This document shows, piece after piece, positions 24,288 through 33,128 of a DNA stretch of 64,000 bases. The notes beneath the pieces are model-generated. The model saw only the letters and a list, made by a program, of their open reading frames with translations. It had not been told where the DNA came from and searched no databases. This stretch comes from Planctomycetales bacterium ZRK34 (lineage in GTDB: Bacteria; Planctomycetota; Phycisphaerae; Phycisphaerales; Zrk34), in the NCBI GenBank assembly GCA_014873095.1, contig CP050848.1:4399850-4463849 (forward strand), written 5' to 3'. Position 1 is the stretch's first letter. Every line of letters begins with the position of its first letter. A program made the translations under genes and the position numbers.

Positions 24288-26591
24288 ATGCAGGTGTGGT
24301 GTCCACACGTTCGAATGATCATGTTGCTGTTGTTGCTGCTGGCGGTCGGGCCGATTGCGCCGGCGTCGGCGGTCACCGATGAAGAGGTCGGCAAAGCGAT
24401 CCAGCAGTTGGTCGAGTACCTCTACAAGAAACAGAACGCACAGGGCCACTGGGACGACGCCGAGCGCGGCGAGGGCAATCACAGCGAAGGCCTGCAGTAC
24501 GGCGGCACCTCGGCGCTGGCGACCTACGCCTTGCTGGCCGCCGGTGAAAGCTACCAGAAGCCGCAGATGAAACGCGCCATCAACGCCCTGGCGAACTTCG
24601 ACATCAAAGGCACCTACGTCACCTCGCTCCGCATGCACGTGTGGAGCCATCTGCCGGACATCTTCGAGCCGGCGCTCAACAAAGACCTTCGATACCTGCT
24701 GACGTGTCCGATCGACTCGGAAGTCTCCAAGGGAGCCAAGGCCTTCGGGTATGGACCGGGGCTGAATTCGTGGTCGAACTCGCGCACGCAGTACGGCACG
24801 CTGGGATTGTGGGAGGCGGCCAAGCGCGGGCAGCCGGTGCCGCAGGCGGTGTGGGATCCGCTGCAACGCCACTTCGTCGGCACGCAGTTGGAAAACGGGT
24901 CGTGGATTTACAACAAGCAGTTGCACAACAAGGGGACGGTCGCCATGACCGCCGCCGGGCTCACCGCCATGTACATCCTGCAGGACTACCTGCACGCCGA
25001 TGACTTCCGCGCGCCCGGCCGCGCCGCCAATCATCCGATCCGCAAGCTCATCGACCACGGCCTGGAATACTTCTCAAAGAACTGGAAACCCGACAAGGAC
25101 TCACCCGGCCGCGGGTCGCAATTTCTCGGGTACCATCTCTACGGCACCGAGCGCGTGGGCCTGGCCAGCGGCCGCAAGTATTTCGGCGGTCGAGACTGGT
25201 TCGCCGCCGGCGCGGAGGTCATCGTCAAGAACACCACCAGCAGGGGTTTTTCCGTCAAAGGCGCGTCGAATTATTCTTCGTCGGTGGTACGGTCCTCTTT
25301 CGCGCTGCTGTTTTTATCGCGCGGCCGATCGCCGATTTTCGCTTCGAAACTCGAAGTGCCCGACCACGACTGGAACAACCGACCGCGCGACCTGGCCAAC
25401 CTCGCCGCATGGGTTTCCGACACCGTCGAGCAGAAGATGAACTGGCAGGTCATCTCGATCGACAACTCCGTCGAAGACTGGCTCGATGCGCCGCTGCTTT
25501 ACCTCACCGGCGCCGAGCCCGTTGAGTTTGACGACAAGCAGAAGGCCAAGCTCAAATCGTATATCGACCTCGGCGGGCTGCTGATCATCGCCGCCGATGC
25601 CAACTCCGCGCAGTTCGTCAATTCGATCGAGACGCTGCTGGCCGAGTTGTACCCGCGCTACCCGATGCAGATGATCGCCGAGGATGACGAGCTGGCGTCG
25701 ATGGTGTTTCCGGTTCAACCGCTGCGCATCGGGGCGCGTTCGATTCACAACGGCGCGCGCCATTTGGCGATCGTGCTCGGCGGGCGCGATGTGCCCTGGA
25801 CCTGGCACAGCAGTTCGCACACGGACCCGGCCCCGTGGCAGTTCATGATCAACGTGTACAACTACGCTTCGGAAAAGGGCCGCATCCGCAATCGACTCGA
25901 AGACCACATCACCCGCCGCAACAAGACCGGCGGCGGGGTGAAAGTCACCGTCGGCCGGGCCAGGTACGAAGGCAACTGGGACCCCGAGCCCCGCGCCTGG
26001 GGCGTGCAGGCGGACATGATGTTCAACGCCTCCAAGGCGCAGGTGACGACCAAAACGCTGGACCTTTCCAAGCTGCCTTCGCCGAAGGATGTGCCGCTGA
26101 TTCACGTGGCGGGCACGGAGGATGTTCAGTTTTCCGCCGGAGAACTCGAAGCGATCAAGACCTACGTCAGCGCCGGCGGGCGGATGCTGTTTGAAAACGT
26201 CGGCGGGCGCGGGCTGTTCATCGAAAGCGTGCAGCGCGCCCTGTTACGGGTGTTTCCCAACGAGCGCCTGCGGCCCGTGGCTACGGACAACCCGATCGTC
26301 AGCGGCAAGGGCATCGGCGGATACGACATGACGAGTGTGCGCTATCGGCCGTTTGTCGTGTTTCGCATCGGCAATGTCGACACGCCTCGTCTGCTGTCGA
26401 TGACCTTCGACGGCGACCCGCGCATCATCCTGTCCAACGACGATCTGAGCTTCGGCATGCTCAACCAGCGCGTCTGGGGCATCTACGGCTACACCTCCGA
26501 GTCGGCCTCGCAACTGATGACCAACCTCGTCCTCGCCAGCGCCCCCCAACCCCAACCCGCGGACAAGCAGCCCCTCTCAAAAAAGAAATAA
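24288..26591 (+). CDS. Alpha-toroid (prenyltransferase/squalene-cyclase-like) protein with two DUF4159 domains
   Basis: A 767-residue secreted protein. GAGG lies 8 bases before the ATG at 24288, followed by a signal peptide ending APASA. Residues ~20-350 form repeated helical motifs of the terpenoid-cyclase toroid type (GLQYGGTSALATYALLAAG, TQYGTLGLWEAAKRG, GTVAMTAAGLTAMYIL). Two DUF4159-like units follow, one starting DAPLLYLTGAEPVEFDDKQK with a degraded remainder, the other DVPLIHVAGTEDVQFSAGEL with GGRMLFENVGGRG. This combination is recurrent in planctomycetes but has no known function. The tail ends in a KKK cluster. Confidence 0.85.
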   Translation: MQVWCPHVRMIMLLLLLLAVGPIAPASAVTDEEVGKAIQQLVEYLYKKQNAQGHWDDAERGEGNHSEGLQYGGTSALATYALLAAGESYQKPQMKRAINALANFDIKGTYVTSLRMHVWSHLPDIFEPALNKDLRYLLTCPIDSEVSKGAKAFGYGPGLNSWSNSRTQYGTLGLWEAAKRGQPVPQAVWDPLQRHFVGTQLENGSWIYNKQLHNKGTVAMTAAGLTAMYILQDYLHADDFRAPGRAANHPIRKLIDHGLEYFSKNWKPDKDSPGRGSQFLGYHLYGTERVGLASGRKYFGGRDWFAAGAEVIVKNTTSRGFSVKGASNYSSSVVRSSFALLFLSRGRSPIFASKLEVPDHDWNNRPRDLANLAAWVSDTVEQKMNWQVISIDNSVEDWLDAPLLYLTGAEPVEFDDKQKAKLKSYIDLGGLLIIAADANSAQFVNSIETLLAELYPRYPMQMIAEDDELASMVFPVQPLRIGARSIHNGARHLAIVLGGRDVPWTWHSSSHTDPAPWQFMINVYNYASEKGRIRNRLEDHITRRNKTGGGVKVTVGRARYEGNWDPEPRAWGVQADMMFNASKAQVTTKTLDLSKLPSPKDVPLIHVAGTEDVQFSAGELEAIKTYVSAGGRMLFENVGGRGLFIESVQRALLRVFPNERLRPVATDNPIVSGKGIGGYDMTSVRYRPFVVFRIGNVDTPRLLSMTFDGDPRIILSNDDLSFGMLNQRVWGIYGYTSESASQLMTNLVLASAPQPQPADKQPLSKKK

Positions 26592-26642
26592 TCTGCGCGT
26601 GGCCGACGAATCGCATTGCGACCGCGCCCCGCCCGCAACGGC

Positions 26643-27386
26643 TCAGTCGTTTTCATGCTCGCGGTGCGATGGCCAAGGCCTTTCGTTTTCGTCGTGCCCG
26701 TCGCCCTCGCTTTCCCCAAGCTGAATCGTCACACCGATCAGCGGCAGGCGAGTGCTTGCAGCCGCCGAGTCGAAATTACGGATCAGGCCGCCCGTCAGCA
26801 GGGCCAACGCCAGCAGAAACACACTCGCAGCGACGGGCGCCGGGCCGCGAATGCCATCGGATTCGTCGGCCTGTTTGGCGCCGGAGATCATGCTGACGGT
26901 CAGGTTTTCATGGCTGCGGATCGTATGAATGACCACGCCCGCCACATGGACGACCGCCACCAACAGCAGGGCGTACACCGTGATTTCATGAAGCTCCTTG
27001 ACGGTGTGTCCCGCAACGGGCATCAGCAGCCCCGTCGCCACGATGGCAATGACCAGCGCGAGCATCACAAGGATCGCATATCCGGAGGCCGGGTTGTGTC
27101 CGATGTAACGCTTGCCGCGCCCCGTGAACACGCCTTTGAAATAGTCGGCCACCGCGGCCGGCCCGTAGGCGAAAGATCCGAAACGCGCATAGCGTGTGCC
27201 GATCAGGCCCCAGATAAGACGAAATGCCACTGCCCCGCCAAGGATCAGGCCGAGCATTCCATGCCATGCAAACAACGGATGGTCATCCCCGAGAAACTGT
27301 GCGATGGCAAATGCCGTGAGGAAACCCGCTGCAAGTAACCAGTGAAAGATACGTGTGGGCAGATCCCAGATAAGAACACGCGGCAT
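26643..27386 (-). CDS. Cytochrome b561-type diheme membrane protein
   Basis: A 247-residue protein. It begins VLIWDLPTRIFHWLLAAGF, the N-terminus of the Ni,Fe-hydrogenase cytochrome b/b561 family. Further helices carry LFAWHGMLGLILGG, ELHEITVYALLL and VVHVAGVVIHTI, which provide the histidines expected to ligate two b hemes. A C-terminal helix and an acidic/His tail (ESEGDGHDENERPW) follow. It probably passes electrons between quinone and a periplasmic partner; the tetraheme cytochromes encoded nearby are candidates. Confidence 0.85.
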   Translation of the reverse strand: MPRVLIWDLPTRIFHWLLAAGFLTAFAIAQFLGDDHPLFAWHGMLGLILGGAVAFRLIWGLIGTRYARFGSFAYGPAAVADYFKGVFTGRGKRYIGHNPASGYAILVMLALVIAIVATGLLMPVAGHTVKELHEITVYALLLVAVVHVAGVVIHTIRSHENLTVSMISGAKQADESDGIRGPAPVAASVFLLALALLTGGLIRNFDSAAASTRLPLIGVTIQLGESEGDGHDENERPWPSHREHEND

Positions 27387-27589
27387 GGTCGTCCTTCCAT
27401 ATGACTGGATGGTTCAAACGAGACGCGCAGCACTGTCGCAGTGCAGACGCCGCATTCATCATACAAGTCTGGACAACACCCGCCGCAAATCCTGCAGATC
27501 ATGCACCAGGGCGGCGGAACGCCGCGCCGCATGAACGATCGTGGGCCGACCGCCCATGCATCGGCGATCTGTTCGCCTGGAATTGCAGG

Positions 27590-28621
27590 TCAATGCCGCT
27601 GGATCGTGATCAAATCGATGCTGGGGGTGGCGTTGAAACGCACGACTCCGTCGCGGACCTCGCACTGCTGCGTATGCTTGCCCTGGGTTACCTGGCCGAT
27701 TTTCCATCCCCCCGGCACGCGCGTGATCAGCGTCAGTGGTTGATCATAAAACTGCGGATCGGCGGTGCACGTCAGCTTCAAACGGATCGCGTGATCATCC
27801 GCTGAAACAACCTGCACCTTCGCCGCGTCGCGCTCGGTCCGGTACTGGTGATAGCGGATGTGGTCGGTGATCCAAAGGTCACCACGATCGCGCCGCTTGG
27901 CCAGGCCGTCCAGCAGCGCCCGCAGAATGTCCTGGTCCAGAGGCCAGAAATCCTGGTAGTTGGTATTCATCGGCGCCCGGCGTTCGACGCCGTGGATCAC
28001 GATGTACTCCATCTCGCCGCCGGCGATCGCCTTGTCCGCCAGCTTGAGCATGTCCTCGGGGGTCTTCAGGTGATACACCGCGCCGTGATCGCGGAACGTC
28101 GGACGATCGATCAGGTGATACTTCTGCAGCAGGCTGTCGAGCTGCGCCTGCGTGATGTTCCATTTGCCCTTGGGCACGCCAGGCTTCGCCCACGACATCA
28201 GCCGCGGCTTTTTCCCCGGCACCGTGTCGAGAATCGCCGCCGTACACTGCCCGATCTCGCGGTCGGCATCGTCGTAGTCGGCAACGCCCTTGTGCGTCAT
28301 CGTGTGATTGCCGTAAGCCATCCCGGCTTTCCATACCCGGTCTTCCCACTCGTTTTTGTGAGCCTTGTACTCGCCCTTGCCGGGATTGATGTAGAACGTC
28401 GCGGTCATATCCCGCTTCACAAGCTCGGGCACAGCGACCTGAAAATGGCTGGGCCAACTGTCATCGAACATCAGCAGAAATGCCGCGGTTCGATCGTCGT
28501 GCCACCGCGCGATCCGTGTCGCGCCGATCGCCGGCTCGACGGCATCGTCAGCCAGCACCGACACCGCTCCGCACAGGATCAGGAGAAGATGAATCAGACT
28601 GAATCGTTGAAGTGGTCCCAT
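27590..28621 (-). CDS. Secreted polysaccharide deacetylase (CE4-like)
   Basis: A 343-residue protein with a signal peptide (ending SVLA). The deacetylase core is present: LMFDDSWPSH (general-base and metal Asp), ATFYINPG, and GNHTMTHKG (metal His pair). A later HGVERR segment may supply the final catalytic His. The C-terminal ~90 residues are beta-rich. It would remove acetyl groups from an extracellular glycan. The 200 bases between it and the b561 gene hold nothing recognised. Confidence 0.82.
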   Translation of the reverse strand: MGPLQRFSLIHLLLILCGAVSVLADDAVEPAIGATRIARWHDDRTAAFLLMFDDSWPSHFQVAVPELVKRDMTATFYINPGKGEYKAHKNEWEDRVWKAGMAYGNHTMTHKGVADYDDADREIGQCTAAILDTVPGKKPRLMSWAKPGVPKGKWNITQAQLDSLLQKYHLIDRPTFRDHGAVYHLKTPEDMLKLADKAIAGGEMEYIVIHGVERRAPMNTNYQDFWPLDQDILRALLDGLAKRRDRGDLWITDHIRYHQYRTERDAAKVQVVSADDHAIRLKLTCTADPQFYDQPLTLITRVPGGWKIGQVTQGKHTQQCEVRDGVVRFNATPSIDLITIQRH

Positions 28622-28812
28622 CGCATAACTCCACAGTATTCATGAAGCCTCATCATACATCGCCCGGTTGTGCCGAACTCGCAACGAGTTCCCCATCGCC
28701 TTTGGCGCAGAGGCTTGGTAGAAGACGTTTGTTCAGATGACGATTGGCGGCGCATCCTGCTGCTGTGTATGGTTCATGATCTTTTGCTTCGGGTGTGCGT
28801 GCTTTGGAAAAG

Positions 28813-28852
28813 AAAGACGCCGCCTCCGGACGGGGGCGGCGTCTTTTATTTT
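28813..28852. terminator. Bidirectional intrinsic terminator
   Basis: GACGCCGCC and GGCGGCGTC form the stem with T-rich flanks on both strands. On the minus strand it lies ~75 bases beyond the stop of the tetraheme cytochrome gene. The rest of the 28622-28926 gap shows nothing recognisable. Confidence 0.8.
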
Positions 28853-28926
28853 GCCCAGCCGCGGGTTTCAGAACATCAGACGAGAAGTGACACGGCAGTG
28901 AAACCTGGCTGGGATCGCAGCTGAAG

Positions 28927-29508
28927 TTATTTCATATGACATTTTCGGCAGAAGGCGGCATTATTCAATGAGGGGATGCCTGAATCATCGACAGTGTTCT
29001 CGTAGGGCCAACGGAGGTAGGGCCGAGCGACATAACTGACGTGGACATCGTGACAACTGGTGCATTGCATCTTGGAATTGGCGTCCAGGACGCCCGGTTC
29101 GAGGGTGCTGGGGTCGTTCAATTCGCCGTCGGCCGTGGCCAGGGCGGTGTCGTAGACGAAGCTGAGCGGATGCGAGTGGGCCAGGTCGCTGATCACCAGC
29201 GAGGGGTAGACGTAGCCTTGCGTGCCGTCGTGGCAGGACAGGCAGAGCTTGGAGGCGCCGTCGACTTGGCCGACGGTGGCGTCCATGGTGGGCGATGCGT
29301 AGTAGTCGGTGAGGCTGGTTGAATCGCGGTAGGGGGCCCACAGCGGCACGGCCTGATCGTCCATGGCGTTATGCGGCACGTGGCACCAGGCGCAGCCCCA
29401 GCTTGAGTGTGGAACGATAGCTTCAGCCTGATGCGAGGGGGCCAGGAGGATCAGAGCCAACAGAACCAGCAGAAGTATGGTTGCCGACCGCATGAGCGCG
29501 TCCCTCAT
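28927..29508 (-). CDS. Secreted tetraheme cytochrome c (paralogue 2)
   Basis: The start at 29508 or 29493 gives a signal peptide (ATILLLVLLALILLAPS...AEA). Four heme-attachment motifs are visible: CAWCH, CLSCH, CTSCH and CRKCH, the last at the extreme C-terminus. The sequence around them (PTMDATVGQVDGASKLCLSCHDGT, SFVYDTALATADGEL, LRWPYEN) is nearly the same as in the upstream gene, so the two are tandem duplicates. Spacing resembles doubled-CXXCH/NapC-partner type periplasmic cytochromes. It depends on the Ccm operon encoded just downstream on the other strand. Confidence 0.88.
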   Translation of the reverse strand: MRDALMRSATILLLVLLALILLAPSHQAEAIVPHSSWGCAWCHVPHNAMDDQAVPLWAPYRDSTSLTDYYASPTMDATVGQVDGASKLCLSCHDGTQGYVYPSLVISDLAHSHPLSFVYDTALATADGELNDPSTLEPGVLDANSKMQCTSCHDVHVSYVARPYLRWPYENTVDDSGIPSLNNAAFCRKCHMK

Positions 29509-29560
29509 GAATCGGGGCCTGGATTTCCTCCAGAGCCAGGCCCGGTGAACGAATGTTTCC

Positions 29561-29597
29561 CAAAAAGGGCGACGACCCATTTAAGGGTCGCCGCCCG
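29561..29597 (-). terminator. Terminator between the cytochrome paralogues
   Basis: On the minus strand GGCGGCGACCC and GGGTCGTCGCC form an 11-bp stem followed by CTTTTT. It probably reduces expression of the downstream copy relative to the first. Confidence 0.85.
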
Positions 29598-29616
29598 AAG
29601 GCTGGTCAACTGCGGA

Positions 29617-30180
29617 TTACTTCATGTGGCAGTTGCGGCAGAAAGCGGCGTTGTTGAACACGGTGCCGCCGGCGCCGAATTCGTTCTCGTACGGCCAACG
29701 CAGGTTGGGGCTGGCAGCGGCCGTGGCGTGCACGTCGTGGCAGCTGGTGCACTGCATCTTGGAGTTCACGTCCAGGATGTCGCTGGCGAGGGTGGTCGGG
29801 TCGACCAGTTCGCCGTCGGTGGTGGCCAGCGCGGTGTCATACACGAAGGAGATCGGGTGGGTGGTTTCCAGTGACGAGATCGTGTGATCGGCGTCGACAT
29901 GGGAGTAGGTGCCGTCGTGGCAGGACAGGCAGAGCTTGGAAGCGCCGTCGACTTCACCGACGGTGGCGTCCATGGTCGGGCTGGAGTAGTTGCCGGTCAG
30001 GGTCTGAGTGGTGTGCTCAGGGTTCCACAGCGGGACAGCGGTGTCGCTGGCAGCATTGTGAGGAACGTGGCAGCTTGAGCAGCCGTATTCCGGGTGGGCC
30101 TGGGCGACCTGGGTCGCTGTGCCCATCCAGAAAACGCCGATGACCGCGGCGGCCAACAGGATCTGGGTGGTGGGTTTCAT
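29617..30180 (-). CDS. Secreted tetraheme cytochrome c (paralogue 1)
   Basis: A 187-residue protein with a signal peptide (ending ATQVAQA). Heme motifs are CSSCH, CLSCH, CTSCH and CRNCH. The first is followed by VPHNAASDTAVPLW and the third by DVHATAAASP. It is the first of two tandem copies and is separated from the second by a terminator. The leader contains a sigma-54-type promoter at 30282-30297. It is likely a soluble or surface periplasmic electron carrier; the electron donor and acceptor are not evident, though cytochrome b561 at 26643 is a candidate donor. Confidence 0.9.
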   Translation of the reverse strand: MKPTTQILLAAAVIGVFWMGTATQVAQAHPEYGCSSCHVPHNAASDTAVPLWNPEHTTQTLTGNYSSPTMDATVGEVDGASKLCLSCHDGTYSHVDADHTISSLETTHPISFVYDTALATTDGELVDPTTLASDILDVNSKMQCTSCHDVHATAAASPNLRWPYENEFGAGGTVFNNAAFCRNCHMK

Positions 30181-30281
30181 CGCTACGTCTCCAGAAGATT
30201 GGGGGGAGCCAATTCCGCTTTCGATTCACCCCAACGCGGGGCGGCCTGGGCGGGTTGTTTTCTTTCAGTCGCAGTTCTATT

Positions 30282-30297
30282 TGCAAGGCCTGTGCCA
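30282..30297 (-). promoter_or_regulatory. Sigma-54-type promoter of the tetraheme cytochrome genes
   Basis: On the minus strand TGGCAC-N5-TTGCA, with GG and GC exactly 12 bases apart as in the -24/-12 consensus. It lies about 100 bases before the start codon. The rest of 30298-30684 contains no supported gene. Confidence 0.6.
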
Positions 30298-30684
30298 ATA
30301 AGACATGAAAATCCGAATAGTCGAATTAAGCCTGAAAACGCCCATCCCCCCTCGGGGCGCGGTTGGGTTTTACCAAAGAATAAGAATCCGCGGCGGCGGG
30401 TTCTCTCAGTCTTGAAAACCAGCGATATTACCTCGCAAACCTTGTTTTCCCAGCTTGCCAAGGCCGTTCAGGCGGCTTGTCGAGACCCATTCTCAGAACC
30501 GGGAAACAACCTCGGCCCCCGCCATCATCGATGGGACTTGATCGCCGCCGAAATCGGGCGACATCGCTGATTTTACGTCATGGACAGGGATTCACCCATT
30601 GCGCAAGGGGTGGTCGCAGTTTGGCACCGGTTTTGTCAAGGGTGAGGCGTCCGATTGTTCGCAGCACCATCACGGAGAGTCGCG

Positions 30685-31125
30685 ATGCGTCACGCCAAAG
30701 CAAAAATCACCGTCGCCGCGGTCGTGCTTGCCAGCGCCCTGGGGCTTTTGGCTTATGCCGGTGTGCAGCGCGGGTGGGTGTACTACATGGAAGTCGACGG
30801 CTTCCTGGCCGACGCCAGCATGCACACACAGCGGATCCGACTCAACGGCCACGTCGACGATCAAGACGTGGTCGTCGAGTCGACCGACCTCAAGGCCAGT
30901 TTCGACCTGCTCGGCGAGACCGGCCGCGTGCCGGTGGTCTACCACGGGGTGATTCCCGCCATGTTCAAACCCGGCTGCCAGGTCGTCGTCGAAGGCCAGC
31001 TCGACGAGCACGGCGTCTTTCAGGCCGACTCGCTGATGACCAAGTGCGCCAGCAAGTACCAGGCGGATGAACACGACAGGATGCTTAAGCAACTCAATCA
31101 GGTGGAGCAGGAGTCCGCGTCATGA
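30685..31125 (+). CDS. ccmE: Cytochrome c maturation heme chaperone CcmE, CxxxY variant
   Basis: A 146-residue protein: N-terminal anchor (ITVAAVVLASALGLLAYAG), then an OB-fold domain with MEVDGFLAD, IRLNGHV, VPVVYHGVIPAMFKPGCQVVVEG. The heme-attachment site reads MTKCASKYQA where classical CcmE has HxxxY, so a cysteine replaces the heme-binding histidine. This CxxxY form is known from variant System I (archaea, Desulfovibrio-like bacteria) that lack CcmG and CcmH. GGAG lies 8 bases upstream of the ATG. It is the first gene of the ccm operon and overlaps ccmF. Confidence 0.92.
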   Translation: MRHAKAKITVAAVVLASALGLLAYAGVQRGWVYYMEVDGFLADASMHTQRIRLNGHVDDQDVVVESTDLKASFDLLGETGRVPVVYHGVIPAMFKPGCQVVVEGQLDEHGVFQADSLMTKCASKYQADEHDRMLKQLNQVEQESAS

Positions 31126-33128
31126 ATGCCGACATGGGCACACTCGCGTTGACGGTTTCGATGCTCATCGCCGGTGCGGCGATGGTCACGGCGATCGCTT
31201 CATGGCGGATGAACCGTCCGGGACTGTTCACCGCCTCGCGCCGGTTGATGTACGGCTTTATGGTGACGGTCAGCCTGGGCGTGGTCGCCCTGTTGATGGC
31301 GCTGATGCAGAACGACTTTTCCGTGGCGTATGTGGCCAGCTATTCCGAACGGGCTCTTCCGACGGGTTTTAAATTTGCCGCACTGTGGGCGGGGCAGGAA
31401 GGGAGTCTACTGCTGTGGGCGTGGCTGCTTGCGGTGATCGGCATGGTCGTGGCGATCGGGCAACGCAAGGCGACAGGGGCTGAGCCAGCCGTGATGCTGT
31501 CAGCGGTCGCCGGCGTTTGCGCGTTCTTCGCGGCCATGCTGGTCTTTGCCGCCGATCCTTTTAAGACGCTGCCGACCCCGGCGGCCGACGGCCACGGACT
31601 CAACCCGCTGCTGCAGCACCCGAGCATGATCCTCCATCCGCCGATGCTGTTTATCGGTTATGCCGGTTTCACGGTGCCGTTCGCCATGCTCATCGGCGCG
31701 ATGGTCACCGGGCGCGCGGATGATGCCTGGGTCGGCGCGACGCGGCGGTGGCTGCTGGTGTCGTGGTTGTTTTTGAGCATCGGCATCCTGCTCGGCGCCC
31801 AGTGGGCCTATGAGGAACTGGGCTGGGGCGGCTACTGGGCGTGGGATCCGGTCGAAAACGCCTCACTGCTGCCGTGGCTGACCGGCACGGCGGTGCTTCA
31901 CACGATCGGCATGCAGCGATTCGCCGGTGTCTTCAAAAAGACCAACGCGCTACTGCTGGCCGGCACATTCATCCTCTGCATCTTCGCGACGTACCTGACG
32001 CGCAGCGGCGTGATTCAGTCTGTCCACGCGTTCGGCGAATCGCTGATCGGCACGTTCTTCCTCGTGTTCCTGCTGGTCACGACGCTGGGCTCGATCGCGA
32101 TGATGATCTGGCGGTGGAAACTGCTGAAGTCCGCTTCGCTGGAGAAACTCGGCGTCAAGGGGCAGGCCTTTGCGATGGCGGTCGCGCTGCTGGTGTTGAT
32201 GACGATCATCACGGCCGTCGGCACGATCTTCCCGCTGATCAGTTCGGTCGTGACCAACCCGATCAACGTGGGGCCTGAGTTTTACAACACGGTCGTGGGC
32301 CCCATCGGAATGCTGCTGCTTGCGGTCATGGCTGCCGGACCGCTGCTGCGCACCGAGGCCGACGGCGGCAATCGCCTGAGGCGCAGCGCCCGGATACCCG
32401 GCATCGCTGCGGCGATTGTCGTTGTCGTTTGCATCACGCTGGGCATCACGATCACCTGGGCGCTGGCCGCCGCCGCCATCACTGCCTTCGCCGTGCTGGC
32501 CGTGCTCGCCGACCTGCTCGGTCGCTACCGCATCGAGGCCGGCCGCGATCGCAGCGTGACGATGCTGAGCATCATCGACAAGGCCCACTTCCGCTATGGT
32601 GGGCAACTCGTTCACCTGGGCATGATCATGATCCTCGTGGGCGTGATCGGCTCGAGCCTGTTTAATCACCGCGACACGTTCAAGCTCCGCGCCGGGCAGA
32701 TCGGCCACATCGGCCGCTACACCATGAAGTTCAACGGTCTCGCCGAGCAGCGCGAAGGCAACTTCACCGCCGTGCAGGCCCACGTCGACGTCTTCGACGG
32801 CGGGCGGTCCTACACGCTGCACCCGCAGATGCGCTTCTATGACAAGGCCCAGGACTCCCATAGCGAAGTCGCCCTGCACTCGACGCTCGGCGAAGACCTC
32901 TACATCACCATCGCCGGGTGGGACGACGGCGGCAAGCTCGTCGCCCTGCAGGCGATCGTCAACCCGCTGGTCGGATGGATATGGATCGGCGGGATCACCC
33001 TCGTGGCCGGCGGCGTGCTCAGCCTGCTGCCGCGCCTGATCCGTCAGCGCAAGTCGGCTACGGAATCCGCTTCTTCTTCCGGCGGCGCGACGCCCGCTCC
33101 CGCCAAGCTCGCGGAGGTTTCACGATGA
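31122..33128 (+). CDS. ccmF: Cytochrome c heme lyase subunit CcmF
   Basis: A 668-residue polytopic membrane protein of the heme-handling family. The tryptophan-rich heme-binding loop reads WGGYWAWDPVENASLLPWL near residue 240, preceded by HPPMLFIGYAGFTVPF. A periplasmic beta-domain precedes the last helix. ATGA overlap with ccmE and ATGA overlap with the next gene show tight coupling. It ligates heme from CcmE to apocytochrome CXXCH motifs. No ccmH or ccmI partner is present in the window. Confidence 0.95.
   Translation: MNADMGTLALTVSMLIAGAAMVTAIASWRMNRPGLFTASRRLMYGFMVTVSLGVVALLMALMQNDFSVAYVASYSERALPTGFKFAALWAGQEGSLLLWAWLLAVIGMVVAIGQRKATGAEPAVMLSAVAGVCAFFAAMLVFAADPFKTLPTPAADGHGLNPLLQHPSMILHPPMLFIGYAGFTVPFAMLIGAMVTGRADDAWVGATRRWLLVSWLFLSIGILLGAQWAYEELGWGGYWAWDPVENASLLPWLTGTAVLHTIGMQRFAGVFKKTNALLLAGTFILCIFATYLTRSGVIQSVHAFGESLIGTFFLVFLLVTTLGSIAMMIWRWKLLKSASLEKLGVKGQAFAMAVALLVLMTIITAVGTIFPLISSVVTNPINVGPEFYNTVVGPIGMLLLAVMAAGPLLRTEADGGNRLRRSARIPGIAAAIVVVVCITLGITITWALAAAAITAFAVLAVLADLLGRYRIEAGRDRSVTMLSIIDKAHFRYGGQLVHLGMIMILVGVIGSSLFNHRDTFKLRAGQIGHIGRYTMKFNGLAEQREGNFTAVQAHVDVFDGGRSYTLHPQMRFYDKAQDSHSEVALHSTLGEDLYITIAGWDDGGKLVALQAIVNPLVGWIWIGGITLVAGGVLSLLPRLIRQRKSATESASSSGGATPAPAKLAEVSR

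Noticed and set aside
27245-27532. 95-codon Cys-rich minus-strand frame upstream of cytochrome b561
   Set aside because: It overlaps the b561 N-terminus in another frame and has no ribosome site; cysteine spacing matches no known cluster-binding motif.
30183-30570. Frames of 90-158 codons between the cytochrome and ccmE genes
   Set aside because: Low-complexity translations with no start signals; the region is better explained as divergent promoter DNA.
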